A DNA stretch of 64,000 bases from RCIO01 sp965232405 (GTDB lineage: Bacteria > Pseudomonadota > Alphaproteobacteria > Rhizobiales > Rhizobiaceae), in contig OZ246966.1 of the NCBI GenBank assembly GCA_965232405.1, positions 62,001 through 126,000 on the forward strand, written 5' to 3'. The translations under genes were made by a program, and so were the position numbers. Of this stretch, positions 1 to 8,900 are shown one piece after another. The notes under the pieces are model-generated. The model was not told where the DNA came from and did not search any database. It worked only from the letters and a program-made list of their open reading frames with translations. How positions within the stretch are numbered: position 1 is the first letter of the stretch; each line of letters begins with the position of its first letter.

Positions 1-357
1 TATTCCTTCGGCGCCTGGATCGGCATGCAGCTTCTGATGCGCCGCCCCGAAATCGAAGGCTTCATGTCGATTGCGCCGCAGCCCAACATCTATGATTTCG
101 CGTTCCTGGCACCCTGCCCGTCGTCTGGCCTGATCATTCATGGCGACGCCGACCGGGTCGCGCCGCCCAAGGACGTGCAGACGCTCGTGGACAAGCTCCA
201 CACCCAGAAAGGCATCACGATCACACAGAAGATCATGCCCGGCGCCAACCACTTCTTCTCCAACGACGCCGATCTGCTGATCGAGGAGTGTTCCGATTAC
301 CTCGATGCACGGCTGCGCGGCGAACTTGCCGAGCCGAGGCCGAAGCGCATTCGCTGA
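1..357 (+). CDS. alpha/beta hydrolase, 3' part (5' end outside window)
   Basis: The reading frame is open from base 1, so the start lies upstream of the window. The visible part opens with YSFGAWIG, the end of a GxSxG nucleophile elbow. An Asp in HGDADRV and a His in GANHFF sit at the expected spacing to complete a Ser-Asp-His triad. The size and layout fit the small cytoplasmic alpha/beta hydrolases of COG2945 (about 220 residues), of which about 118 are seen. The substrate is unknown. The next gene is on the same strand 77 bp downstream and is not obviously co-translated. Confidence 0.8.
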   Translation, partial: YSFGAWIGMQLLMRRPEIEGFMSIAPQPNIYDFAFLAPCPSSGLIIHGDADRVAPPKDVQTLVDKLHTQKGITITQKIMPGANHFFSNDADLLIEECSDYLDARLRGELAEPRPKRIR

Positions 358-434
358 TCGCAGGCAGAAACGCATTCTGGCCCAAGATATTGGGGCAGAT
401 CCTGCTATGATGGCAGCTCGTCCGGAGACCGCCA

Positions 435-1079
435 TTGTACCAGCCGCCGCACTTCATCGAGACCGATCGCGACACGCTTCACGCGCTGATATCCGCGCAT
501 CCGCTGGGCTTGTTGATTTCAACCGGCGACGACGGACCGGTCGCTGATCCCATACCCTTCCTGATCGACCATGACATCGGTGAGCACGGCCGGCTGCGCG
601 CGCATGTTGCTCGCGCCAACCCGCAATGGAAGCTGATTGCCGAACGTCCGGAAATGGCGGTTCTGGTCGTGTTTCAGGGTTCGAACGCCTACATCACGCC
701 ATCCTGGTACGAAACCAAGCGCGAAACCGGCAAGGTGGTGCCCACTTGGAACTACGCCATCGTGCAGGTCGCTGGCAAAGCAAGCGTGATGGACGACAGG
801 GACTGGCTGGCGCGGCAGATCAGGGACCTTACCGCCTCGCGGGAGCAGCATCTTGACCTGCCCTGGACTGTCGACGATGCGCCACCGCCCTTCATCGACG
901 CCCAGTTGAGAGGCATCGTCGGGATCGAAATCGATATCGCGCGGATCGAGGGCAAGTGGAAAGTCAGCCAGAACCGGCCGGAAAACGACCGCAAGGGCGT
1001 CGCAGCCGGGCTCGACGGCCAAGCGGGCGACGAAGAAATGGCAACGCTGGTGCGCCGCTACGGCAATTTGGACGGCTGA
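435..1079 (+). CDS. FMN-binding negative transcriptional regulator, PaiB family
   Basis: A 214-residue protein, the normal length of the PaiB family (FMN-binding split-barrel fold related to pyridoxamine phosphate oxidase). The N-terminus MYQPPHF, the segment PSWYETK and the late motif KVSQNRPENDR are hallmarks of the family. The PaiB name comes from Bacillus, where PaiB takes part in control of sporulation and protease genes. In proteobacteria many members are annotated only as FMN-binding proteins, so a regulatory role here is inference. The likely start is a TTG at 435, about 9 bases after a GGAG. No partner PaiA acetyltransferase is adjacent. Confidence 0.85.
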   Translation: MYQPPHFIETDRDTLHALISAHPLGLLISTGDDGPVADPIPFLIDHDIGEHGRLRAHVARANPQWKLIAERPEMAVLVVFQGSNAYITPSWYETKRETGKVVPTWNYAIVQVAGKASVMDDRDWLARQIRDLTASREQHLDLPWTVDDAPPPFIDAQLRGIVGIEIDIARIEGKWKVSQNRPENDRKGVAAGLDGQAGDEEMATLVRRYGNLDG

Positions 1080-1215
1080 TCGGGCCCGCTCGTGGCCGAT
1101 CTGGGCCGCGAAAAGCAACTCTTTCTTGTTATTCCGCCCCTCCTGATGCAAAAGGCGCGCGTCCGCAGCGCCTTCGGCGTTGCGTCATCGATTTTCCTTC
1201 AAACAGGTCGCCGAA

Positions 1216-2469
1216 ATGTCTGCCTTCAAGTCCGATTTCCTGCGTACTCTTTCCGAGCGCGGCTTCATCCACCAGATCTCGGATGAAACCGGCCTCGACG
1301 AGCTTTTCGCCAAGGAAACGGTGACCGCCTATATCGGCTTCGACGCGACCGCGAAGAGCCTCCACGCCGGCTCGCTGATCCAGATCATGATGCTGCACTG
1401 GATGCAGCAGACCGGACACCGGCCGATTGCCCTCATGGGTGGCGGCACGTCGATGATCGGCGACCCGTCTTTCAAGGACGAGGCGCGCAAGCTGCTGACT
1501 GTCGCCGGCATCGAGGAAAACCTCGCCGGCATCCGCCGCAATTTCGAGCCTTATCTCAAGTTCGGCGACGGTGCGTCCGATGCGCTGATGATCAACAACG
1601 CCGACTGGCTGCTGAAGCTCAACTATGTCGACTTCCTGCGCGATGTTGGCCGTCATTTCTCGGTCAACCGCATGCTGTCCTTCGACAGCGTGAAACTCAG
1701 GCTCGACCGCGAACAGTCGCTGTCGTTCCTGGAGTTCAATTACATGATCCTCCAGGCCTACGACTTCGTTGAACTGAACCGGCGTCACGACTGTCGGCTG
1801 CAAATGGGCGGCTCCGACCAGTGGGGCAACATCGTCAACGGCATCGATCTCGGCCACCGGTTGGGCGCGCCGCAGCTCTATGCCCTCACCTCGCCGCTGC
1901 TGACAACTTCGTCCGGCGCCAAGATGGGCAAGACGGCCGAAGGCGCGGTCTGGCTCGACGCCGAGATGATGAGCGCGTGGGATTTCTGGCAATATTGGCG
2001 CAACACGGAAGATGCCGATGTCGGCCGCTTCCTTAAGCTGTACACCGCACTTCCGCTGGATGAGATCGCGCGGCTTGAAAAGCTCGACGGTTCGGAGATC
2101 AACGACGCCAAGAAGGTGTTGGCGACCGAAGTGACGGCAATGCTGCATGGTCGCGAGGCGGCAGAGGCCGCGGCGGAAACCGCCCGCAAGACGTTTGAGG
2201 AAGGCGCACTGGCCGAGAGCCTGCCGACGGTCGAAGTCGCGGCAACCGAACTCGCCGACGGCGCGGGACTGCTCAACCTCATGGTGCTGGCGGGCCTGGC
2301 ATCGTCAAACGGCGAGGCACGCCGCCATGTTCAGGGCGGCGCAGTGCGCGTCAACGACGTTCAGGTGAGCGACCCGAAGACAAGCGTTTCGGACAGCGAC
2401 CTTACGGCAGAAGGCGTCATCAAACTTTCGCTGGGCAAGAAAAAGCACATTCTGATCCGCCCGGCCTGA
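1216..2469 (+). CDS. tyrS: tyrosyl-tRNA synthetase
   Basis: A class I aminoacyl-tRNA synthetase that charges tRNA-Tyr in the cytoplasm. The protein is 417 residues, as usual for bacterial TyrRS. YIGFD (residues 39-43) begins the active site. HAGS (50-53) is the HIGH equivalent, and KMGKT (about 236-240) is the KMSKS loop. The last 65 or so residues, with RRHVQGGAVRVND, form the S4-like RNA-binding domain. The frame is open from 1180, but homology begins at MSAFKSDF, so the ATG at 1216 is chosen. The gene converges with folK and shares a strong hairpin terminator that spans its own stop codon. Confidence 0.97.
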   Translation: MSAFKSDFLRTLSERGFIHQISDETGLDELFAKETVTAYIGFDATAKSLHAGSLIQIMMLHWMQQTGHRPIALMGGGTSMIGDPSFKDEARKLLTVAGIEENLAGIRRNFEPYLKFGDGASDALMINNADWLLKLNYVDFLRDVGRHFSVNRMLSFDSVKLRLDREQSLSFLEFNYMILQAYDFVELNRRHDCRLQMGGSDQWGNIVNGIDLGHRLGAPQLYALTSPLLTTSSGAKMGKTAEGAVWLDAEMMSAWDFWQYWRNTEDADVGRFLKLYTALPLDEIARLEKLDGSEINDAKKVLATEVTAMLHGREAAEAAAETARKTFEEGALAESLPTVEVAATELADGAGLLNLMVLAGLASSNGEARRHVQGGAVRVNDVQVSDPKTSVSDSDLTAEGVIKLSLGKKKHILIRPA

Positions 2470-2488
2470 CGGGCGGATCAGATTTTCC
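2452..2488. terminator. bidirectional hairpin terminator between tyrS and folK
   Basis: A perfect 12-bp stem (2452-2463 with 2470-2481) and a 6-base loop, followed on the plus strand by ATTTTCC. The stem contains the tyrS stop codon (2467-2469) and the folK stop codon (2478-2480). It can serve both convergent genes, with the better T-run on the tyrS side. Confidence 0.8.
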
Positions 2489-2990
2489 ACCAGTCCGCGG
2501 CCTCGACAAGGTCGATCCCGTCGTGCCCGATTGCTTTCAGCCGCTCATCGAGCCGCACATCCCCGACGGCAAGGTCGGGTTCGATCTCGAGCAGCGGCAC
2601 CAGCACGAATGCACGGTCCATCATGCGCGGATGCGGCAGTTCGAGGCCGGGCTCGTCAATTTCGACATCGCCGAAGATCAGGACATCGAGATCGACGCTA
2701 CGCGGTCCCCAGCGCTGGTCGCGCACCCGGTGCAGTACCCGTTCGGTCTCCAGACACAGCGCCAGCAGATCGCGTGGATTGAGTGTCGTGCTGAGCGCTG
2801 CCGCGGCATTCAGGAAGTCCGGCTGGTCGGTGATGCCCCATGGCGGTGTCTTGTAGAGCGAAGAGACGCTAACCACACTGACATCGCGATCGGCGTCGAG
2901 CATGTGCAGCGCCGTGGCCATTGTGGCGCGTGGGTCGCCAATATTGCCGCCAATCCCGACATAGGCGCGCGTCTTACTGCGGCCAGACAA
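2478..2990 (-). CDS. folK: 2-amino-4-hydroxy-6-hydroxymethyldihydropteridine diphosphokinase
   Basis: HPPK transfers pyrophosphate from ATP to 6-hydroxymethyl-7,8-dihydropterin in folate synthesis. AYVGIGGNIGD near the N-terminus, RDQRWGPRSVDLDVL and the LPHPRM motif are diagnostic. The frame is open to 3074, and an ATG exists at 3005. The best start is the TTG at 2990: it follows GGAGG by 6 bases and gives 170 residues, close to family length, whereas the ATG at 3005 has no comparable ribosome site. This start lies 17 bp inside the 3' end of folB, so folB and folK are probably translationally coupled. It is the last gene of folP-folB-folK. Confidence 0.93.
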   Translation of the reverse strand: MSGRSKTRAYVGIGGNIGDPRATMATALHMLDADRDVSVVSVSSLYKTPPWGITDQPDFLNAAAALSTTLNPRDLLALCLETERVLHRVRDQRWGPRSVDLDVLIFGDVEIDEPGLELPHPRMMDRAFVLVPLLEIEPDLAVGDVRLDERLKAIGHDGIDLVEAADWWKI

Positions 2991-3339
2991 CGGTGACCTC
3001 CACATGGTCGAGAATGCCGGGAACTGGCGCGTTGGGCTTTCTAACCGTGATTTCGGCGCGACTGATCTGCGCAAACCGCAGGCACAACGCCTTGGCCACG
3101 TCCAGCGCCAGCGCCTCGATCAGAAAACGCCGTCTTCCGGTGACGATCTCCTCGATCACTGAAAAAGCCACGCCATAATCCACCGTGCCTTCAATCGCGT
3201 CGGCATCCAGCGGCTCCTGCGACGTCACCGTGAGCAAGGCATCCACGTAAAAACGCTGTCCAAGCGTCTCCTCGGCATCGTAAACGCCGTGGCGGGCAAA
3301 GAATGCACAGTTCTGGAGCCTGATCGTGTATTCCGTCAT
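2974..3339 (-). CDS. folB: dihydroneopterin aldolase
   Basis: DHNA splits 7,8-dihydroneopterin to 6-hydroxymethyl-dihydropterin and glycolaldehyde, the step before folK. At 121 residues it has the usual size, forming an oligomeric tunnelling fold. FFARHGVYDAEETLGQ is the family signature, with the conserved Glu and Tyr. VRKPNAPVPG near the end carries the conserved catalytic Lys region. It begins 4 bp after folP stops and overlaps folK. The order folP-folB-folK is conserved in many rhizobia. Confidence 0.95.
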   Translation of the reverse strand: MTEYTIRLQNCAFFARHGVYDAEETLGQRFYVDALLTVTSQEPLDADAIEGTVDYGVAFSVIEEIVTGRRRFLIEALALDVAKALCLRFAQISRAEITVRKPNAPVPGILDHVEVTVVWPQ

Positions 3340-3343
3340 CGCA

Positions 3344-4192
3344 TCACACCGTTTGTGACCCGCTTCTCAGCACTGCGTCCGCCATGTCGAGCGCGGCGCG
3401 GTTCATGGCCACATTGTGCACCCTGAATATGGCCGCGCCCTTCATTCGCAGCGCGACGCTGGTTGCCGCTGTCCCGATATCGCGTTCATCACCGTCGCGC
3501 CCCGTTACCGAGCCGATGAAGCGCTTGCGGGATGTCCCGACAAGCTGCGGATAGCCAAGGTCCCTCAGCTCCTCGAAACGGGCCATCAGCGCCAGGTTCT
3601 CGTCCGCATCCTTGCCGAAGCCGAAACCGGGATCGAGCACGGTCTGGCTTTCCTTCACGCCGGCGTCAGCCGCAGCTTTCAGCGAGCCACCCAGAAACGC
3701 CTTCTGATCCTCGATCACATCTGCGCGTTTCTCGCGCTCGCGTCCAGTATGCATGATGACCAGACCAGCGCCCGTCGAAGCAGCGAGGCTCGCAATCGCA
3801 ATGTCCTTCGACAGACCCCAGACATCATTGACGATATGCGCGCCCGCATCGATTGCCAGCCGTGCAGTCTCGGCCCGGTAGGTATCGACTGAGACGATGG
3901 CGCCAGACAGCCGCGCCACCTGCTCGATCACCGGCAATATCCGCCGCTGCTCGTCCGCTGCCGTGACCGGCTCTGCGCCCGGACGCGTGGATTCGCCGCC
4001 AATGTCGATAATGTCGGCACCTTCTTCCAACATGCGTTGTGCATGCGCCAGCGCGGCACCCGGCCGGTCGAATCGGCCGCCGTCGGAAAAGCTGTCGGGC
4101 GTCACGTTCAATATGCCCATGACAACCGCTCGCTCGCCTAGCGCCAGATCTCGCCCGTGGGCCAGCGACCACACCCTGCCCGCTGCACTCAT
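3344..4192 (-). CDS. folP: dihydropteroate synthase
   Basis: DHPS condenses 6-hydroxymethyl-dihydropterin pyrophosphate with p-aminobenzoate and is the sulfonamide target. The protein is 282 residues. MGILNVTPDSFSDGG (about residues 25-39) and DIGGESTRPGA (about 62-72) are the two classic signatures of this TIM-barrel enzyme. DPGFGFGK and GTSRKRFIG carry further pterin- and phosphate-binding residues. It is the first gene of the folate operon. About 100 bp separate it from the divergent DUF922 gene and should hold both promoters. None could be assigned with confidence. Confidence 0.96.
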   Translation of the reverse strand: MSAAGRVWSLAHGRDLALGERAVVMGILNVTPDSFSDGGRFDRPGAALAHAQRMLEEGADIIDIGGESTRPGAEPVTAADEQRRILPVIEQVARLSGAIVSVDTYRAETARLAIDAGAHIVNDVWGLSKDIAIASLAASTGAGLVIMHTGREREKRADVIEDQKAFLGGSLKAAADAGVKESQTVLDPGFGFGKDADENLALMARFEELRDLGYPQLVGTSRKRFIGSVTGRDGDERDIGTAATSVALRMKGAAIFRVHNVAMNRAALDMADAVLRSGSQTV

Positions 4193-4295
4193 TCAGGGTT
4201 TCTCCGTGACAAGGCCGGCTCACTCGCCGCCACTACATTTTCGTTGCGCTTGGCTGATACCTCGCGCAATGTTGCGTGAACCGGAGAAAGCCAAC

Positions 4296-4901
4296 GTGAG
4301 ACTCCTGCCGGCGGCCATCGCCATTTTTGCGCTTGTCGCACTGCCTGCCTCGAGCGCATCGCTCTCCAAGTCCTACAGCTATTTCAACATCGGCGGAAAC
4401 ACGATGGCTGAAATCGAGACGGAGCTGGAGCGGCGCGGGCCCAAGCTCAACAGCACCGGTCGCAGGCATCCCGGCGCGACCCTCATGGAGTTCAAGACCA
4501 ACGTCAAATATGGCGAAGGTAATGGCCGCTGCCATGTCACCGAGGCGCAGGTACTGGTCAAAGCGAAGGTCATTTTGCCGCGCTGGCGTTCCCGGCGTCG
4601 TTCCGACGAAGACACAAGGCTGATCTGGGACACGCTTGCCGCCGACATCAAGCGCCACGAGGAAAGCCACGTCATCATCGCCAAGAACCACGCGCGCGAA
4701 CTGGAAAACGCGCTGAAGCGCATTTATCCACAGCGCAGCTGCGAACAGGCAGCGGCCAAAGCGAAGGAAATCACCAACCGCGTCATGTCCAAGCACGATG
4801 CGGCACAGGCGAAATTCGACCGAATTGAAGGCATCAATTTTGAACGGCGGCTCATTCGGCTTCTGAACTATCGCCTGGAGAGGTCGGCGAGCGGGCGCTA
4901 G
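4296..4901 (+). CDS. DUF922 secreted Zn-dependent protease-like protein
   Basis: The likely start is the GTG at 4296, 9 bases after a GGAG. It gives a 201-residue product that begins with a signal peptide (RLLPAAIAIFALVALPASSAS). An ATG at 4269 is in frame but has no ribosome site. The mature part has HEESH at residues 121-125, an HExxH metalloprotease motif, and matches the DUF922 family of predicted periplasmic Zn proteases. Activity and substrate are unknown. Two Cys (in GRCHV and RSCEQ) could form a disulfide. It is divergent from folP and ends 4 bp from the convergent ferredoxin gene. Confidence 0.85.
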   Translation: MRLLPAAIAIFALVALPASSASLSKSYSYFNIGGNTMAEIETELERRGPKLNSTGRRHPGATLMEFKTNVKYGEGNGRCHVTEAQVLVKAKVILPRWRSRRRSDEDTRLIWDTLAADIKRHEESHVIIAKNHARELENALKRIYPQRSCEQAAAKAKEITNRVMSKHDAAQAKFDRIEGINFERRLIRLLNYRLERSASGR

Positions 4902-4905
4902 TGCC

Positions 4906-5226
4906 CTATCCTTGGCGTTCAGGCACGCTGACCACCAGCCCGTCCAACTCGTCCGACACTTGAATCTGGCACGACAGGCGTGAATTCGGCCTCACATCAT
5001 AGCCGAAATCCAGCATGTCCTCTTCCATCGCCTCGGGCGGACCGACGATTTCGGTCCAGTCCTGGTCGATATAGACGTGGCAGGTTGCACACGCGCAGGC
5101 GCCGCCGCATTCCGCCTCGATGCCCGGAACGCCATTGCGGATCGCATTCTCCATCACGGTGGAGCCGACCGGCGCATCGATTTCATGGCGTGTGCCGTCA
5201 AACGCGACATAGGTAATCTTTGGCAT
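4906..5226 (-). CDS. 2Fe-2S ferredoxin, adrenodoxin/FdVI type
   Basis: A 106-residue soluble electron carrier. The cluster ligands are in ECGGACACATCHVY (C-x5-C-x2-C) plus a distal Cys in RLSCQIQ, the pattern of vertebrate-type ferredoxins such as Rhodobacter FdVI. EEDMLDFGYDVRPNSRLSCQ is typical of this group. It could donate electrons to cytochromes P450 or serve Fe-S assembly, and neither partner is adjacent. It lies about 96 bp downstream of the HPt gene on the same strand. Confidence 0.92.
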   Translation of the reverse strand: MPKITYVAFDGTRHEIDAPVGSTVMENAIRNGVPGIEAECGGACACATCHVYIDQDWTEIVGPPEAMEEDMLDFGYDVRPNSRLSCQIQVSDELDGLVVSVPERQG

Positions 5227-5322
5227 AGGAAGTCCTGGCGGGAGGCTCGGGAAGAATGTTTCCGCCGAGATAATCGCTGTAGTCCGGTTGTCAACTCCGT
5301 GCAGAAGTTGGAGCGCCTGTAC

Positions 5323-5697
5323 TCAGTCCTCGAACGACGCGATGAAGTGTTCGAGTTCCAGAACGCGATCGAAGAAATCAGCGACATGATTGCTGTCGCC
5401 GGGTGTATCCTCAATGTGCTCAGCAGTTTCAGCCAGTGCGAAGGCGCCAACAGCGCGCGCAGCACCCTTCAGCCGATGTGCGACCTCGCGCCGTTCCGTC
5501 GCGACTTCGGCCCGCATGACTTCTCGTGCCGAACCGATCTCGATCAGAAAAAGGCCGAGAACTTCTCGCGCAATACCGTCGTCGCCAAGCGTCTGCCTGG
5601 ACAGGTGATCCATGTCGATCGGAGGCGGAACGACAACCTTGCGCCGCGGAGCCGCGTCTTCATTGTCAATCTGGGCGGATACGCTACGCTCGTCCAT
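5323..5697 (-). CDS. stand-alone histidine phosphotransfer (HPt) protein
   Basis: A 124-residue protein with one HPt four-helix domain. AHRLKGAARAVGAF holds the phosphorylatable His (His74 from the ATG at 5697) and the conserved LKG. The N-terminal 25 residues are charged and probably disordered. The ATG at 5697 has GGGGAAG 7 bases upstream, while the GTG at 5703 has no room for a ribosome site. HPt proteins relay phosphate between receiver domains of hybrid kinases and response regulators. No receiver or kinase gene is adjacent, so its partners are unknown. It is divergently transcribed from the GPR/RgsE-like gene, sharing about 270 bp of intergenic DNA. Confidence 0.85.
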   Translation of the reverse strand: MDERSVSAQIDNEDAAPRRKVVVPPPIDMDHLSRQTLGDDGIAREVLGLFLIEIGSAREVMRAEVATERREVAHRLKGAARAVGAFALAETAEHIEDTPGDSNHVADFFDRVLELEHFIASFED

Positions 5698-5811
5698 ACT
5701 CACTCTTCCCCATACCGATTTGTCATTCCCACCGGGCGGAAACGTAAGCGAGTGAGGGTGGACGAGGCGTTAATGGCGCCCGCCTGATTGCAGGCAAGAT
5801 TCTGCATCGCA

Positions 5812-5829
5812 TTAACCTTATGTTTAAAC
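5812..5829. promoter_or_regulatory. CtrA-like motif in the HPt / GPR-like intergenic region
   Basis: The segment TTAACCTTATGTTTAAAC lies in the AT-rich middle of the divergent region. The CtrA consensus is TTAA-N7-TTAA. Here the exact second TTAA stands at N8, and at N7 the bases read TTTA. It is therefore an imperfect candidate, offered because both flanking genes could plausibly be cell-cycle controlled. Confidence 0.25.
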
Positions 5830-5968
5830 TTTTACATATGCGGCCGAATGAATATTCACTTTGCCGGCGCTCCCCACTACGATGCGGACAGGCGAATTGT
5901 GTCTATTTTTCGCGCGGGATACGGGGGCCGATATAGGCGTTCCGCGCAACATTGAGGGTCAAGGCGGC

Positions 5969-8900
5969 ATGGCGCGTAAAGCATCGACGACCAAGAAATC
6001 CAACGAAGACGTTGCGAAGGAACTCGAGGAAGCCCTCGATATCGATCTGACGGGCGAAGACCTCGCGGACGATACCGGCGATCTCGACATCGCAGCGTCT
6101 ATGGAAGATCTGGAAGCCCAGATTGCCAAGGCGGCCGACGATCTGGCGCGCGAAGGCCGGGCTGAGGAAGCTGCCAGCGCTGAGACAGTCGCACCCAAGA
6201 AGGCCCCGCAGACGAAATCGGCCGAGCTGCGCCCGGTCGAGCCCACGCCGAAGGAAGAAGCGCAGGCGCCGTTCCAGCCGGCCAATGACGACCGGCAGCG
6301 CGAAACCAGGTTCAGCCTTCAGAGCCTGGACCACCGTCCCTCGCGCGGCATCTACTGGGCGACCCTGTTCCTTTCGCTCGCCTGGGTTGCCGGCGGGTTG
6401 ATGCTTGGCCACATCCTTTTTGCGCCCGAGATCTGGCAGATCCGAACCGTCGAGCAGCTTCTTGCCGCTCCCTATGCAATAGGTCTCGCGGTCGGCATTC
6501 TTGTTCCGGTCATCCTGTTCTGGGGTTTTGCGGTGATGATCCGCCGCGCGCAGGAGATGCGCCACGCCGCGCGCTCCATGACTGAAGTAGCCATGCGCCT
6601 GGCGGAGCCGGAGCATCTTGCGCAGGATCGCGTCATGACCGTCGGACAGGCTGTCCGGCGCGAAGTGCAGGCAATGGGCGAAGGCATCGAGCGCACGCTT
6701 GCCCGCGCCGTCGAACTGGAGACGCTGGTTCATTCCGAGGTTTCGGAGCTTGAGCGCGCCTACACCGACAACGAAACCCGCATCCGCATGCTTGTCGACG
6801 GGCTGAGCAGCGAGCGCGAGGCCGTGATCGGCCACGCTGAACGCGTCCGCGCCTCCATTTCCGGCGCTCACGAGACGCTCAAGGAAGAAATGGACACGGC
6901 CGCCGAAACGCTGCGCGGCAACATCGTCAGCGCTTCGAACGACCTGATCCAGACCGTTACCAAGTCCGGCGACTCACTCGTCGACCGCATCAACCTGTCG
7001 AGCGGCGCAATTTATGATGCCATCGACCAGCGACTCGACGTCGTGTCCGAGCGCATCACGACCTCCGGCGAAGCTTTCGCCAGCCAGCTTGATACGCGCA
7101 TCGCAACCCTGACGGAAAGCGCCGACGATCTGACGCGCACCCTGTCGGAAATGCTCGATGACCGCACGTCCGGCATGGTCAACGTTCTCGGTAACGCTAC
7201 CAGCTCTCTGACCAGCGAGTTCGATTCCCGACTTTCGGGCATTGAAACGATGCTGTCGGAGCGCAGCCGGGCGCTCATCAGCGAATTCGAAACGCGGGCC
7301 GAAACGCTGGATTCCGGCGCAGAGCGGCTCAATTCCGCTCTCGAAGCCCGCGCCAAGCAGATCAACGAAACGCTGGTCGAGCGTGCCCGCGAGATCGCTA
7401 CCACCTTTACCGACGCCAGGCAGGACATCGCTTCGCTCATCGACGAAGGCAAGGCCAAGATCGGTTCCGACATGGCCGAACTCGTCATGTCCACGTCGTC
7501 GATCCTCGAACAGCGTGCGTCCGATTTCTCCAATCGCCTGATGGCGGGCCGCGAGCAGATCACCATCGCGCTCGACGAGGACTATGCGAAGCTCGCCGAG
7601 CGGCGTTCCGAGCTGGACGACGCAATCGCCCAGCACGTGATGTCGCTTGCCGAAAGGCAAAAGGAAATCGGCCAGAACATCACCGAAGACATCGGTCGCA
7701 TCGAAGAGACCTTCGCCAGTCAGAAAGGCATCATCGAACAGCGCACCCAGGCTATCGAGGAAGCGTTTCAGCGGCAGTCGGGCGCAATCGAGCAGCGCAC
7801 CCAAGCCATCGAAGAAGCCTTCCAGCGGCAGTCTGGAGCGATCGACCAGAGAACGCAGGCGATCGCGGAGACCTTTGCCCAGCAGGCGGGTGTCATCGAA
7901 GAACGCACCCGGACGATGGAAACTGCACTGGGGGCCGGTGTTGAGAATGTCCGCCGCGCGCTGGAAAACAGCGCCGGTGTAGTTGCAGGCTCGCTGCGCG
8001 AAAAGGTGCTCGAAGTCACCGCAGCACTCAGCCAGGAAGCCGAAAAGACGTTCGAGGATGTGGATCAGCGCATCATCGCACGTACCCACCAGACCTCCGC
8101 GGAACTGGAAGAGCGCGCGCGCCTCATCACAGATGCGCTTGCGGACGCCGACAAGCGCATCACTGGCGGCGCGAACTCGCTGGTCAGCCGCATCGGGGCC
8201 GGCATGGACGAAGCCGAGTCGCGGCTTGCCGCCGGCGCGGACAAGGTTGGCGAACGGCTGCATGAGCACATCCTGCAGACCGAAGCGCGGCTCATGTCGC
8301 GGGCCAACTCCATCTCCGAGACCTTCCAGGGCGCCAGCGACGACATCGCCGAGAAGACCGAAAATGCGGCCCGCACGATCGGAGAGCGCACGCGCGAGCT
8401 CAACGAGCTTCTTGCGGCGCGTTCAAGCGAGATCGCCCAGATTCTCGACAATACCGCCCGTCCGCTCGTGGAGCGGTTCGCAGCCAGCGGCGGCGAACTA
8501 CAGAAGAACCTGGAGGACGCCACCCAGTTGGCCACCGAGCGGCTGCGCGCCGAAAGCACGGCGCTCGTCAATGCCTTGGCGAATCGCACAGCGGAAACCC
8601 TTACCGCAGTCGAAAACGCCAAGTCCGGTCTCGTGCACGGTGTCTCGGACCTTGTCGACCGCCTTTCAGCGTCCAATTCCAAGCTGGGCGAGCTGATCGA
8701 TATGGCAACGGTCAATCTCAACGCCGTCGACAGCAAGCTGTCGGAATCGACCGAAGGTTTCGCCGCAACAGCCGAAAAGGCATCGCAATCCTTCGCCAGT
8801 TCGGCGCGCCTCATCGACGCGAATGCGGGCAAGCTCACCGAGCTTTCATCCCATACGCTCAAGGATGTCGCGACGATTGCCGCCAAGTTCGACGAGCACG

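Noticed and set aside
4902..4930. GGGC...GCCC hairpin between DUF922 and the ferredoxin gene as terminator
   Set aside because: The stem is only 4 bp and no T-run follows.
7727..7942. Possible CRISPR-like or mobile repeat
   Set aside because: The 54-bp units are contiguous, in frame, without spacers, and code for a helical repeat.
6974..8269. 431-codon open frame on the minus strand inside the GPR-like gene
   Set aside because: It is a shadow of the repetitive GC-rich coiled-coil gene; the plus-strand product has a coherent architecture and this one does not. The same applies to the minus frame at 8846-9949.
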